DNA of 64,000 nt. It comes from Harmonia axyridis (Eukaryota; Arthropoda; Insecta; Coleoptera; Coccinellidae). The first letter of the stretch is position 1. Every line of letters begins with the position of its first letter. The translations under genes were made by a program, and so were the position numbers. The notes below the pieces were generated by a model. That model searched no databases and had not been told where the DNA came from. It saw only the letters and a list, made by a program, of their open reading frames with translations. Below, piece after piece: positions 11,883-22,206 of this stretch. The stretch spans positions 3,782,001-3,846,000 of the forward strand of contig NC_059507.1 of NCBI RefSeq assembly GCF_914767665.1. The letters run 5' to 3'.

Positions 11883-12364
11883 AGGCAGAATCTAGACTCA
11901 TCTGTGAAGAGAACTCGTTCCCAATCAGCCTCTTCCCAATGGATATGCTCTCTCGCAAAATCCAAACGCGCCCTTCGAAGGGCTGGGGTAAGAGCTGGGC
12001 CTCTTGCCGCGACACGAGGCCTTAAATCATATTCTCTGAGGCGATTTCTTATTGTCTGAGTGCTAATTTGCACCCCATGAGTTTGCTCAAGCTGATTTTG
12101 AAGGAGGCGAGCGGTTGCAAACCGTTGTCTCAACGAAGAAACTCTTAAGTAACGTTCTTGAATGGCAGTTGTTACCCGTGGTCTACCCTGTCCTGGTCTT
12201 CGGACATTCATACCTGTCTCCCTGAATCGCTGCAACATTCTGGACACACTTGTATGGGAAACTCCAAACCTTTCTGCAATTCTTGTGTATGTCCACCCTT
12301 CTTCTCGCAAAACTACCGCTTGGGCACATTCCTCTTGGGTCAAATTGCGTGTTTCGCGTTGCAT
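11820..12364 (-). pseudogene. Tc1 transposase N-terminus, right arm
   Basis: Mirror copy of the left-arm frame, starting MQRETRNLTQEECAQAVVLR at 12364. It extends slightly further than the left arm, reaching the first catalytic Asp motif LFTDESRFCLYHCDRRS before entering inverted sequence near 11820. There is no second Asp or Glu. ECAQ in this copy matches the 42-kb Tc1 copy, while the left arm has KIAQ. Confidence 0.9.
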
Positions 12365-12649
12365 AGCGATCGAGTGTAGGAAATCAAACGAAAGAAAAAC
12401 TATTGATCACTAGAATTGATCGAGAACAACTGATTTCAGAATGGAGCCAATACATTCAAAATCTGATAATCTCATCTTTTTTTATTCCTGCTGGGAAAAA
12501 ACATCTGTATTGAAGAAAAACGTTGAAAGTGGATAACATATGCATGCACAATTCTGATAAAAATAATTATCATTGAGAATACCTTCAGTTGTAGAATAAA
12601 TTTGAGATTGCCATAATGTGCGTTAATTTTTTTTGCGCAGTGTACATAC

Positions 12650-13026
12650 CTGGGCTTCCTTGTAGCTCTGATGCTCATTTCTAGGATCGAAGTGTGTGAA
12701 GTACGGGTCAGGCGCAGACACAGGAGTGGTAGTGGTCGTGGTGGAAGTGCTGGTAGATGTTGTAGATTTCGATTTGGCCGTTGTGCTTGACAAGGTATCC
12801 CAGTCACCGTCATCGTACTCGTCGAGTTCATCTTCGTCGTCTTCCTCATCATCTTGCACGTTCGTGGCTTCTGATAAGTCTGTATCATCCGCCAAGTCAT
12901 TTATATCATCTTTATCTTCTTCATCTATCTCGTCGGAATCGTCATCTTCATCAGTGTTGATGTCTAGGATATCTGATTCCTTTTTGAGGATCGAGAGGTT
13001 TACTGTGTCTTTACTCTTCATGTTAT
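12650..13026 (-). CDS. Appl: Appl exon: acidic linker
   Basis: 377 nt, beginning with two bases that complete an Asp codon and ending on CAG (Gln) at 12650. Acceptor ttccccctag|ATAAC; donor CAG|GTATGT at 12649. The product begins (D)NMKSKDTVNLS, runs through an extremely acidic block (DEDDDSDEIDEEDKDD; DDEEDDEDELDEYDDGDWD), then a Ser/Thr run (STTSTSTSTTTTTT), and ends DPYFTHFDPRNEHQSYKEAQ. This is the acidic region between E1 and E2 of APP proteins. The last residues start the first E2 helix and join KRLEETHRE in the next exon. Asp/Glu repeats make this stretch prone to length variation. Confidence 0.93.
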
Positions 13027-13229
13027 CTAGGGGGAACAACATATAGGTTAATATGGGGGACATACTTGAAGTTAATTCATAGATGTTCACAGTGGCGTGT
13101 CAATAACTTTGGGAGTTGCTTTACGTATTCCTCGATTTTCAGAATTTTATGTGAAATTCATCTAGGCTCATTTCGCTATTAGTAGAATGTTAACAGGTCA
13201 AAGCGAGAAATAAGATTCTTGTTTAACTA

Positions 13230-14163
13230 ACGGGTGTTTTTTTTTCGAGGTATATAACTTTAAGTTGGCATTACTGTTCAAGATGGCGACCGATTTCACA
13301 GCTGTCAAGTGATTTATTCTCAGTTTGGCTTGGCAATTCATCATGAGTAGACTCATGCCTGAACAACGCTTGCAAATAGTGCAATTTTATTTGGAGAATA
13401 ATGGTTCTGTGCGAAATACGTATCGCGCACTACGTCCATTTTATTTTGTTTAGCGATAAAGCGCACTTCTGGTTGAATGGCTACGTCAACAAACAAAACT
13501 GTCGCATTTGGAGTGGAGCTAATCCTCAAGTGTATGTCGAAACACCGTTACATCCAGAAAAACTGACTGTTTGGTGCGCTTTATGGGCTGGTGGAATCAT
13601 TGGTCCGTACTTCTTCAAAAACGATGATGGCCAGAACGTTACAGTCAATGGTCATCGGTATAGAGCCATGATTACTAACTTTTTCATTGCTGAATTGAAC
13701 AACCATGATATCCAGGAGCTGTGGTTCCAACAAGACGGCGCAACATCTCACACAGCTCGTGCCACAATCGATTTATTGAAAGACACGTTTGGTGACCGCC
13801 TAATTTCACGTTTTGGATCTGTGAATTGGCCTCCAAGATCTTGTGATTTAACACCGCTAGACTACTTTCTGTGGGGCTATGTAAAGTCATTGGTCTATGC
13901 GGATAAGCCACAAACCCTTGACCATTTGGAAGACAACATTCGCCGTGTTATTGCCGATATACGGCCACTGGAAAAAGTCATCGAAAATTGGACGTCCAGA
14001 TTGGACTACATCCGAGCCAGCCGTGGCGGTCATATGCCAGAAATCATATTTAAAATGTAATGCCACAAGATTATCTTGCGGATAAATAAAATTCATGTCA
14101 ATCGAATAATCCATCGTTGTTTTATTGCAATTTAAAGTTCTTTAGCTCTAAAAAAACACCCTT
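13230..14163 (+). mobile_element. DD41D mariner-type element, internally deleted, copy 1
   Basis: 934 bp between TA dinucleotides (13228-13229 and 14164-14165), with imperfect inverted ends, GGGTGTTTTTTTT at left and AAAAAAACACCC at right. It carries the C-terminal half of a transposase. The start of the gene (MSRLMPEQRLQIVQFYLENN) is still visible at about 13343, but then jumps in another frame to the catalytic domain. Copies at 51856-52779 and 57261-58272 share the same deletion. It lies in the Appl intron 13027-14363 and accounts for about 70% of it. Confidence 0.9.
13401..14060 (+). pseudogene. DD41D transposase catalytic half, copy 1
   Basis: Catalytic motifs are FSDKAHFWLNGY (first Asp), LWFQQDGATSHTA (second Asp) and SCDLTPLDYFLWGY (third Asp). 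I count 41 residues between the second and third Asp, the spacing reported for the rosa/DD41D group of the Tc1/mariner superfamily. It ends RGGHMPEIIFKM. The N-terminal DNA-binding domain is deleted and out of frame, so the protein cannot act on its own. The first ~15 residues are not native transposase sequence. Confidence 0.88.
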
Positions 14164-14363
14164 TATAAGAAAGAGTTTTGAGGGAAAGAGTGAACCAAAT
14201 ACTCAGAAATACTCAGGCTGAAGCTTCCAAGGATGGATCACCTCAAAGGGTTTCTTCGAAACTTTAATATCCGCTCAATTGTACAGTGGCGTACGAATGA
14301 TTCAAGGTCAATTTCGGCTGTTTTCACACTGGTGTATCTCGAAGTAAAAACAAAATTACTCAC

Positions 14364-14585
14364 CAACAAAGTGTTTCGGACAACAGACAAATTCAACACC
14401 GCTGAATAGCGAAATGCCACAAGGAAGTAACATGGCGAAGGATCTCAGCTGAAGACCCCTTTCTTGACAAGCACTTCCAGCAGTGGCGTTCCACCTGCCA
14501 AACGTCCAGCAGTTGCTCTGGTTGTGGATGTGGTCGAAGAGGCAGTTTTCTGGTACGAGAAGAGCGTCTGATTGAAATGGTCCCT
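14364..14585 (-). CDS. Appl: Appl exon: copper-binding domain of E1
   Basis: 222 nt, with a split codon at each end (starts AG completing Glu, ends with G of Asp). Acceptor ttttttttgtag|AGGGAC; donor GTTG|GTGAGT at 14363. The sequence reads EGPFQSDALLVPENCLFDHI, then NCWTFGRWNATAGSACQERG and RSFAMLLPCGISLFSGVEF, ending VCCPKHFV. The six cysteines sit at the positions that form three disulfides in the APP copper-binding domain, and the DHIHN segment supplies candidate metal-ligand histidines. NATA is a potential N-glycosylation site. It joins the exon 44 kb upstream and the acidic-linker exon downstream. Confidence 0.96.
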
Positions 14586-16565
14586 CTACAAAAAAAAAAA
14601 ACACTGTTAAGAAAAATATTTACCGTTTTTGCTAGTAAATTCAGTTCAATTTTCAGTTTGATTACCTTTGAACTGTCCACAAATTGAATCAATATTTCTA
14701 GTGTCAATGGTATCAATCTTTAGTCAAATTGAGGCGGATTCTTGACCTTGGATTAACTGATACTTTTTTTTGATAAGTTTGGATAAGTCCTGAGGAAATT
14801 CCTCAAATATTTCATTCAATAGTCTCCAACTCACTAAGAAACAGAACTTGGACATTTGGGGTTTCGCCTTACGCTGTTATGTTTCCTATGTCCAAAAATA
14901 ATTCAATAACCTCAAAACCTCTTCTTAGAGAGAAAAAGGTGTAATAATTTCTTTCAAGTTTGCTGGCAACTTCGTATCCCATTACTTTTTCTGCCAAGCT
15001 AATTCAATTAACGCTGTAGCAGAGAATACCAAATTGGAGCAGAAATTAAAATTAGGATTTCACTTTGATATTTTTTCGTCGGGTGTAGAGACTTGAGGAA
15101 TAATTAACCTAGTTTTGCAGGGGCAATTTTGTATCTGGAAAAATGATGTAATCAATTTATCTTCCATTTTTACGAGAGTGCTGTTCCGGATTCTAACGCA
15201 ATTATCTTCTTGACATGCTGATCGGAAGAGAAGCATTTCGTGATAGAAAGGACGTAAAGACGGTTCACATTTGCTGCAGAATTTTACTGCGCTTCGGTCC
15301 GATCAAATTTTGGAATTAGCTGAAGTCATATTTCTGAATTGCACTGGTCTAGTTGATGGTTTGATTATTGGCCTCTCAGAATTTAACATTATTTGTCAAT
15401 TGACAATTCTTCTAGTTTGATGAACGTTTCTTTACAATTAATATAAATTACCAAACTTTTATGCAATTAAGTAATTTGCATTTGTTTAAATGCATTGCAG
15501 AAAAGCTTAGTAGCACATTGGATTCATCATTTAAATACGAATACAAAAAAAACAATACGAATTTTCGTTAAGAAGAAACAAGAACAATACTAATATATAA
15601 AATAAATAATAATTATAATACAGATATCATGACGAAATTACAATGCGCTGTTCATGGAACGAGCGCTCAGAGAGTGGTAAGAATAAATTATTTCTCAAAT
15701 TGATTACTCGCAAACAATGACATTATAATACAGCACATGATAGAATGTCTAATGCTGCTTTATAATAAAGAAAAGAAAAAAAAAGAAAAGAGGACAAAAC
15801 ATTCAAATTTTTTTGGTTGGAATCTGGAATTGCTGAAACAAATCTAGAATCTAGAATTATAATGCCTGAATACATTCCATCTCAACATGATTGATTCATT
15901 AAACAAAGATTTCATCGATAACAATTGATGGAAAGGTTCAGAGCAATCTATGAACAAAAAAATGGCAGTGCTGAGAATTTAATCTAATTTAACCACTATG
16001 ACATAATTATGTGTTCGCTAACTCTCAAACAAATTCACGCAACATCAGTCAAGTGTTTCACTTGCTCGAATATTGCTGAAAATAGGTATCCCTATATATA
16101 GTTCACGCTTCAAAGAGCTTAACATATGAATGATTCTGCTATTGGAATCATAAGGGCTGAATATAACTCTTTGAAACACAATTTATTGAAATTGAGTTGT
16201 ATTCGTGTTGAAATAATCATAAACCTATTACAATTTTGTTGAATAGAAATATTTAGTGCTGTTAACTATTAACACAATAGATGTTAATGAAGACACTTGA
16301 ATTAATGACTTGAACAGTCACCGTATTTAAGAAAAGAATTCTAAAATCACGAGGATTATGAGTGTGCATTTTTGCATTATAAAATAACAAATAGCTGTCA
16401 ATAATTGACAAGTATTTGTTGAATGACATATATTACACCACCAGTATTCATGCTGCCCAATAAAGAAATAAATAATAATAATAAAGTCTCATTTTGAATG
16501 ACATGATACTAATGTGTTATCTATTGCTATTTGCTATTAATTTGATGTTCATGAATGGTAACATT
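14586..16565. other. Start (3' side) of giant Appl intron, unique DNA
   Basis: AT-rich intron with no ORF of note and no recognised repeat apart from short simple stretches (purine-rich run near 15770-15800, ATA/AAT run near 16465). Confidence 0.6.
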
Positions 16566-16700
16566 TTGGCTCAGCTATTTGTTACTTGATAATTGTTATG
16601 TGTTGATTCAGTTAATTGTTACGTGATATTTGTTATTTGATACTGCGTATATATGAAGGAGAGTAGAATAAATTGAACCCAGGAATTGTTAGCAAGAATA

Positions 16701-17257
16701 CAGGGTGCTCCAGAATAAAGTCTAGGAACGTAGGTCCGCAAATAGTTCCTCACTAAAATACAGGGTGTTTAAATAAATCGTCTCAAATTTAATTGTATCT
16801 TATTCTTATTGACAAGGGCTACCGAATAAAAAACTGAATTATACTGATTTAGACATTGAAAAATAAATCATTGTGAAAATCCGACTGACTTAGTTCCAGA
16901 ACTCAAATCCATTTTCATGAAATTATGTTTCAAAAAGGGACAAATGTATTAAAAAAACTTCAATTTCATTTTGTTCCATTTTCATCATATCCTCCTTCAA
17001 AAAATGCCCAGACCTTGTATTCTTCACCCCTGACCATTTTTTAAATAAATTTCAATACTAGTTTAGAGTTTGAAAACTTATAACAATGTTTCAAAGGTCA
17101 TTTCCACATGTTTTGGTTTTCAAGAAATTAAGGAAAAACAATTCGTTTTCAAACTTCAACACCCCGTATTTTGGGGCATACATTGACAACTTTCTTACTT
17201 AAAAAAGTGTTAGGCATAACCTTTTGAAAGTTTCTGAAGTTATTCTGGAATGCCCTG
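16701..17257. mobile_element. MITE with CAGGGTGCTCCAGAAT ends, copy 1
   Basis: Ends CAGGGTGCTCCAGAAT / ATTCTGGAATGCCCTG are inverted, with TA outside each. About 557 bp, non-coding. The second copy at 31416-31973 belongs to the duplicated segment. Confidence 0.7.
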
Positions 17258-17436
17258 TATATTCAATGATATAAGATTGGAGAAATATTTAAAATATGAT
17301 ACAAATCAATTCCTGATTTATCAGTGAACTGAAGTATCTTCATCCAAATAAGATTTGTGATATTTGTTACTTTGTTAGGTTGTTTTTTATTAATATTAAT
17401 GTTTAGATTTTTTTAATATTTCTCATTTTTCCGAAT

Positions 17437-17470
17437 GCATAGATATAGATATAAATATCTATATCTATGC
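17437..17470. repeat. Perfect 34-bp palindrome
   Basis: Two 16-base arms (GCATAGATATAGATAT and its complement) around AA. It recurs unchanged at 32147-32180 in the second duplication copy. Confidence 0.85.
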
Positions 17471-19216
17471 CATATCTGAGTTCATTATATCGTGAAGGAA
17501 AGGTGCTATGAAAACAAAACCTTGAAAAAAACTCAACCTTCAACACCCTGCATCTCAAAAACAAAGCGTTTGCGGGCTCATGTTTATAGGACTTTTCTTC
17601 ATTAAAATGATCTGTCATCCTCGTTTGTACCTCCAATTTAGGAACACCTTCATATTCAGAAAGTTGAAGGCTTCATAATAAGAATAACAAGATAAATCTC
17701 TAAGATGATATATTGAAGATGGTATTTGGTTGTCTACCTCTAGAATTTGTTATAATACATCCTAATTCTCTATAATCTGACTATAATCTTATTTTCAAAC
17801 GAATAAACGAGATTTTTCGATAAGAGAATTCTGTAACTTAATAAAAACAAAATGCATATGCGTGATTTTACATTGTAAAGTGTAAACGATCCAATTTCGA
17901 GAAGGACACGTGTGAAAATAATTGGAATGAAAGGTATTCGAAGCTTAATTGTTTGCCAAAAATATCACCTTAATTCTGACTTGGATACTGATATTCAAAT
18001 TATCCTAATATCTGAAAATTCAGGTTAAGTGTCCTATGTTATCTATATGGGTGGGTAGACCAACCTTTATTTGAAAGTTTCAGCAGATCTACTGAAAGGG
18101 TAGAGTTTGTGTTTGTCGAGGGATTATTTTGATGTTTTGTTAATTCATTAGGTAGTCTCAAGTCAGGAGGTAATTGAGAATTACACGTACTCTATGCTGG
18201 GAGAATTCATCCCTTTTGATATCCTTGAATCGAAACATTTCTCCGTTTAAAAAGGATAATCCTTTGAAGAAACTAAGAGAAAATATCATCTGATTTTATA
18301 AGGTGCATTTCATTTTACACCATGAAAGTATTTCGGATGTTTGACGATCATTTGAATTTTTTTTTTCGTTTTTTTTCAAAAATAAGTGAGCAATGTTTTA
18401 CGCTAGAGACCGTCAATTTATATGAGGTTTTCACTATTATTCATTTTAAAGAGTTTGTCATCGCGGAAAGTCCTTATTTATCAATTTTCTCGGAATGGAA
18501 AAAAATTAGATGACTTTTTGACTTTTTGAAAAATAAAAGTATGCATGCAATTTCTTTTATTATGAATATTCCCATAAAAATATTACACAAAAAGTCTTGT
18601 CAAAGTCTTTTTATGAAATTTAAAATAAAGAATTAAAAACGTATTTGAATTCTTGTATGTGGCAGAAAAGGAAAATGAATCATAGGAATGTTTGAGATTG
18701 ACTCATCCTGAAAAGTGGTGGGGATTCAAAAACGCTGAAGGGAGAGTTAAACTTTGTCATGATCACGAGAATGTCACGTGATATAAACCCATCTTAACCG
18801 AATTTTAAGACTACCGAGGTGAAACATACAAATATATTACCTGTTTTGTGTGTGACAGATTTCAGAAACAGATTGAAACATTTATGGCATTTTGACATTG
18901 TGATCTTGTTACCCCAGTGATAACAACTTTCACAAGAACGTTGGCATAATAAAATTTGGCTTAAAGTCTTTCATTCTATCAATCTTCTGAGAAAATTCTG
19001 AGCTTGAGATTCGGTTTAAAGATTTACAGGTCCGACACAACAAAGGCTTTCATTACGAATCGTTATGAATTATATTCTATTGCTGCACTTGCTCAAACCT
19101 TTGTAAGCATGTCATAAATTCATCGAGCCAGCCTCTAGTTTGACGTCAAAGTGAAATGATGAGGAATAAGTACGTTTTAAATGAAGATTGAAAAGAGAAA
19201 CTATTCGAAAATTACT

Positions 19217-19597
19217 TTTTTCGGCAACCGTCCGGGAAGTGCTCACTTCCCGGACGCTTTTTCTCTGAGAAAGTAGCATTTCCCGGCCTAGTCCGGAAAG
19301 TACGTACTTCCCGGACTAGGCCGGAAAAGAATCATAGAATACATAGCAACCGAGATAACGGCTGACAGTTCATATGAAATTAGTTGTCAAAAATTTGCAT
19401 GTTTTTTGATCGCAATCGCAATAAAATATGGAAAGCAGCAGCGATAGTGTTATTTTACATGGTTGCCGAAAAAATATTGTACGCAACACGCCCGAAAATG
19501 GTTTTTTTGGACTCACAGACTTCCAGGACTCGCTTACGCTCGTCCTGGAATTTTGTCTATTCGTCCAAAAAAACCCTATTTTCCGGACTTGTTACGT
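19217..19597. mobile_element. 381-bp insertion with 8-bp target duplication
   Basis: Flanked by AAATTACT on both sides (19209-19216 and 19598-19605); the paralogous site in copy 2 near 33925 has a single AAATTACT and no insert. The insert has two strong GC-rich hairpins: CGTCCGGGAAGTG pairs with CACTTCCCGGACG, and a second stem around AAGTACGTACTT is bordered by CCGGCCTAGTCC. It shows no matching terminal inverted repeats and no coding sequence. Confidence 0.8.
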
Positions 19598-20511
19598 AAA
19601 TTACTAATTTGATAAATGCATGACAAGTATGACAACCGATTCGGATCACAGGTAGTATTTTATTCTCTGTGTTAGTATTTCAGAAAAAAAATTTCATGCC
19701 AATTGAAGTAATGAAATAATGAAAAAATGCATATGAATCCTTGTCTTATTGTTCGAATGATTCTAATAGTGACTTTGTAATACTTCAAATTACTTTGCAA
19801 CCATTTGAAGTAGAAAACAAAGTATAATTGGAAAATATGTTTCTTAGTTATAAAAAACTTCAGACTGAAATTCATTTCATTCTGAATAATCATGTTGAAG
19901 CTGCAAAGGAAAAACATTTTTTTTGGAACTTCCAGAGACTGTATCTTTCTTTTACGAGTGGAATATATGAATTTTTATCAGTAAGGACTGAATCTATATT
20001 TTTGTTTTGTAGTAGTTTTTTCAGAATATAGAGCTCTTGTTGGGAAAAACTGTTTATTAACTCTAAATTAGTAATGTAAGAAATCCTTTCACATTTTCAA
20101 CGAAATATCATCATTTCTCAAGTTCGAAAAAAAATAATTTTTCATCTGACTCGCATCCTTCAAGATTAAAATTTCAAACAAATTATTACTTTTCCCATGT
20201 TCAGAGTTATCAAGTGGGCTTTTACGTTTTCCGTTATGGCTGCTTCGTGGTTCGAGGAAAGCGAATAGCAAAATGACCTTTTCCCCATATTGATGGTAGA
20301 CGATGAAGTTATATTAACTGGATGGGGAAAATAAACAAACTTAATCTATAAATTTTGCAAATGAGATCATGTGCCAAATTAGCATTTACAACGCCGAAAA
20401 TTGTGCAAATGGAATGGGGGAAACCGTTATGGGAGCCTCTGCAATAGAAAAGTTGTGCTTTAATTAGATCAGACGCTTGGTTAACTGGCTTAATTTGACT
20501 TTGGGGTAAAG

Positions 20512-21310
20512 TACAAGGGCGTAGATCTTTTTTTCTTGGGGGGTTATCGAGAAAAAAATTTTTGACGAAATTATTTACTCATATCCATAAAGAAAAAGAG
20601 GTTTAATAACGAAGTTTGAACCAAATTACTCGAAATAATTTTTTTTTATTATCAATTCGATTGTTCGCATCGTATACTGGGTGTTCTTGAAATGGAGTTA
20701 CGAAGGAAAATGAGAGATTTCTTGAATGATTTTAAAAATAAAATGACCCATTAACACGAGCCCGCAAACGCTTTGTTTTCGAGATACAGGGTGTTTCTTG
20801 TAGTCCTACTTTTTTGTGATGCTTAACCAGTTTATCGAATCTTTATTAATCTTCGCTACAGAGTTGGTAAAAAAAACTCAAAATGAATTTATTTATCACA
20901 GCTACCTAACTGGTTCTTTATAATAATTTGAATTTTCCTGGAAATTACTATAGAAAGCTGTTTGAGTTTTTTTCTCGAAATCGATTGCAGATACGACAAA
21001 ACTACAACCAACCAAAAGGTGTAATACTGAACCAGAGTTTCTTTCAAAATTTTTCTAATCTGCCAGTGGTTCACAAATAAAATAATACTGAAGGAAAAAA
21101 GCGGGCACCATTCCAGAAAAAATCACCCTGTAGATTTGCATTCAAAATTAGGATGTCACACGATGAAAACTTTAAATTGGAATATCTATGCCAATTCAAG
21201 TTAAATATCTTGTGAAGGGAAGGTGCTTTGACAGAAATACTTGAACTTGTACCTCAAAAACAAAGCGATTGCGGACTCATTATATAGGACTTCTTTTCTT
21301 TTTGAAAAAA
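20512..21310. repeat. Relative of the 3858-4662 element
   Basis: Begins ACAAGGGCGTAGATC and carries the same interior phrases (gggtgttcttgaaatgg; ccgcaaacgctttg; gtttttttctcgaaatcg). The duplicated partner starts at 34852. Non-coding. Confidence 0.65.
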
Positions 21311-21825
21311 TGCATGTGAAAGTGAAATTGTTATATTTTTTGGTTGAATATCCAATTGTTATTCGGACTAGCAATTGGGATTGTAAAATAATTTCTGCCG
21401 AAGAAATTTTTCATTACTAGTGTGTTTGTTCGTATTCATCAAAGCAAAGTTATTATAAAGTTTTCACGCAAATTTTAATTTTTAATAATTTTACCTGTGG
21501 CGTAAAAATGGGGGAGAAAAATAATAGTATATTCTAAAACAAGTTGCAGAATGGACTCCTATTCCAACACGAATGCGAAATTCGAAAACGAGCGACGAAG
21601 GAGCGAGTTTTCGAACGCATGAGTGTTGGAATTGCCTTCTGCAACGAGTATTAGACGATATTTTCTCTATTTCAGTCAAGTTTTGTGAAATATTGTCGAA
21701 ATTCAATGAAAAATTCAGATTATACATCCTAGTGACATTTGTATTGTATCTTGGCAGTTGGTGTGACTGTTACCAAAATTGACAGATTACGGAATTTCAA
21801 TTTGAATCGTACGTTTCAAATTTTG

Positions 21826-22107
21826 AAATAATTTTTAATTACGCATTAAACTCGTCAATCATGTCTGACGAAATCGATTTAACACCAACAGAATTAGGAG
21901 AAATTGCGAATATAATGTCGCAAATCATTTCACTAAATCCAAATTATATTATATTGACAATTTGACGTGTTGAAGTTTGATAGAATTGGAAGTCTGTGTA
22001 GACAACCACAAAACGAAAAATATAACAATGCTGTAATGAGTTCATTACAGCACTGTTTTTAGAACTGTAATGAACTCATTACGATACTGAAATAGAGAAA
22101 ACCTTGT
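21826..22107. repeat. Three-copy module with GTAATGAGTTCATTAC hairpin
   Basis: Contains TGTAATGAGTTCATTACAGC and, after a short loop, a mirrored TGTAATGAACTCATTACG, so it can form a hairpin. Copies lie at 36466-36755 (in duplication A) and 51508-51785 (separate). The stretch just before it contains TTCCAACACGAATGCG mirrored by GCATGAGTGTTGGAA. Confidence 0.65.
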
Positions 22108-22206
22108 ATCATACCGATTTATTTTTTGTCTGGATTTCATCACATCAATTGATATGAAATGAAATCTCATAAACTACTATTTTCCTCAAACTTGATGGTT
22201 GATTAT

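Larger units (their letters stand above)
11093..12642. mobile_element. Head-to-head Tc1 fold-back in Appl intron
   Basis: A 1,550-bp element bounded by TA on both sides (11091-11092 and 12643-12644), with ends CACTGCGCAAAA / TTTTGCGCAGTG. The left arm (11093-11820, plus) and right arm (11914-12642, minus) are near-identical inverted copies of the 5' half of a Tc1 transposase gene with its terminal repeat. A 93-bp central spacer continues the right-hand copy. No 3' half of the gene is present, so it cannot encode an enzyme. A full-length relative is at 40747-42276. The right end lies only 7 nt inside the intron, next to the Appl 5' splice site. Confidence 0.95.
16566..22206. repeat. Segmental duplication A, copy 1 (~5.6 kb)
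   Basis: From TTGGCTCAGCTATTTGTTAC onwards this region matches 31281-36860 almost base for base in every stretch compared. Differences include a 381-bp insertion here (19217-19597) and about 290 bp present only in copy 2 (about 35875-36165). No gene is recognised inside; the contents are MITE-like repeats. Confidence 0.9.

Noticed and set aside
12696..13046. Plus-strand ORF with a long poly-Ser and Val run
   Set aside because: It is the complement of the Asp/Glu-rich Appl exon on the minus strand; the low complexity is a shadow.
13092..14290. CAGTGGCGT phrases at 13092 and 14284 as the two ends of one hAT element
   Set aside because: Both are in the same orientation and no 8-bp duplication is seen; chance or remnants of separate elements.
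21573..21782. 69-codon ORF found in both copies of duplication A
   Set aside because: It lies in a MITE-like inverted repeat region; conservation is explained by the duplication.
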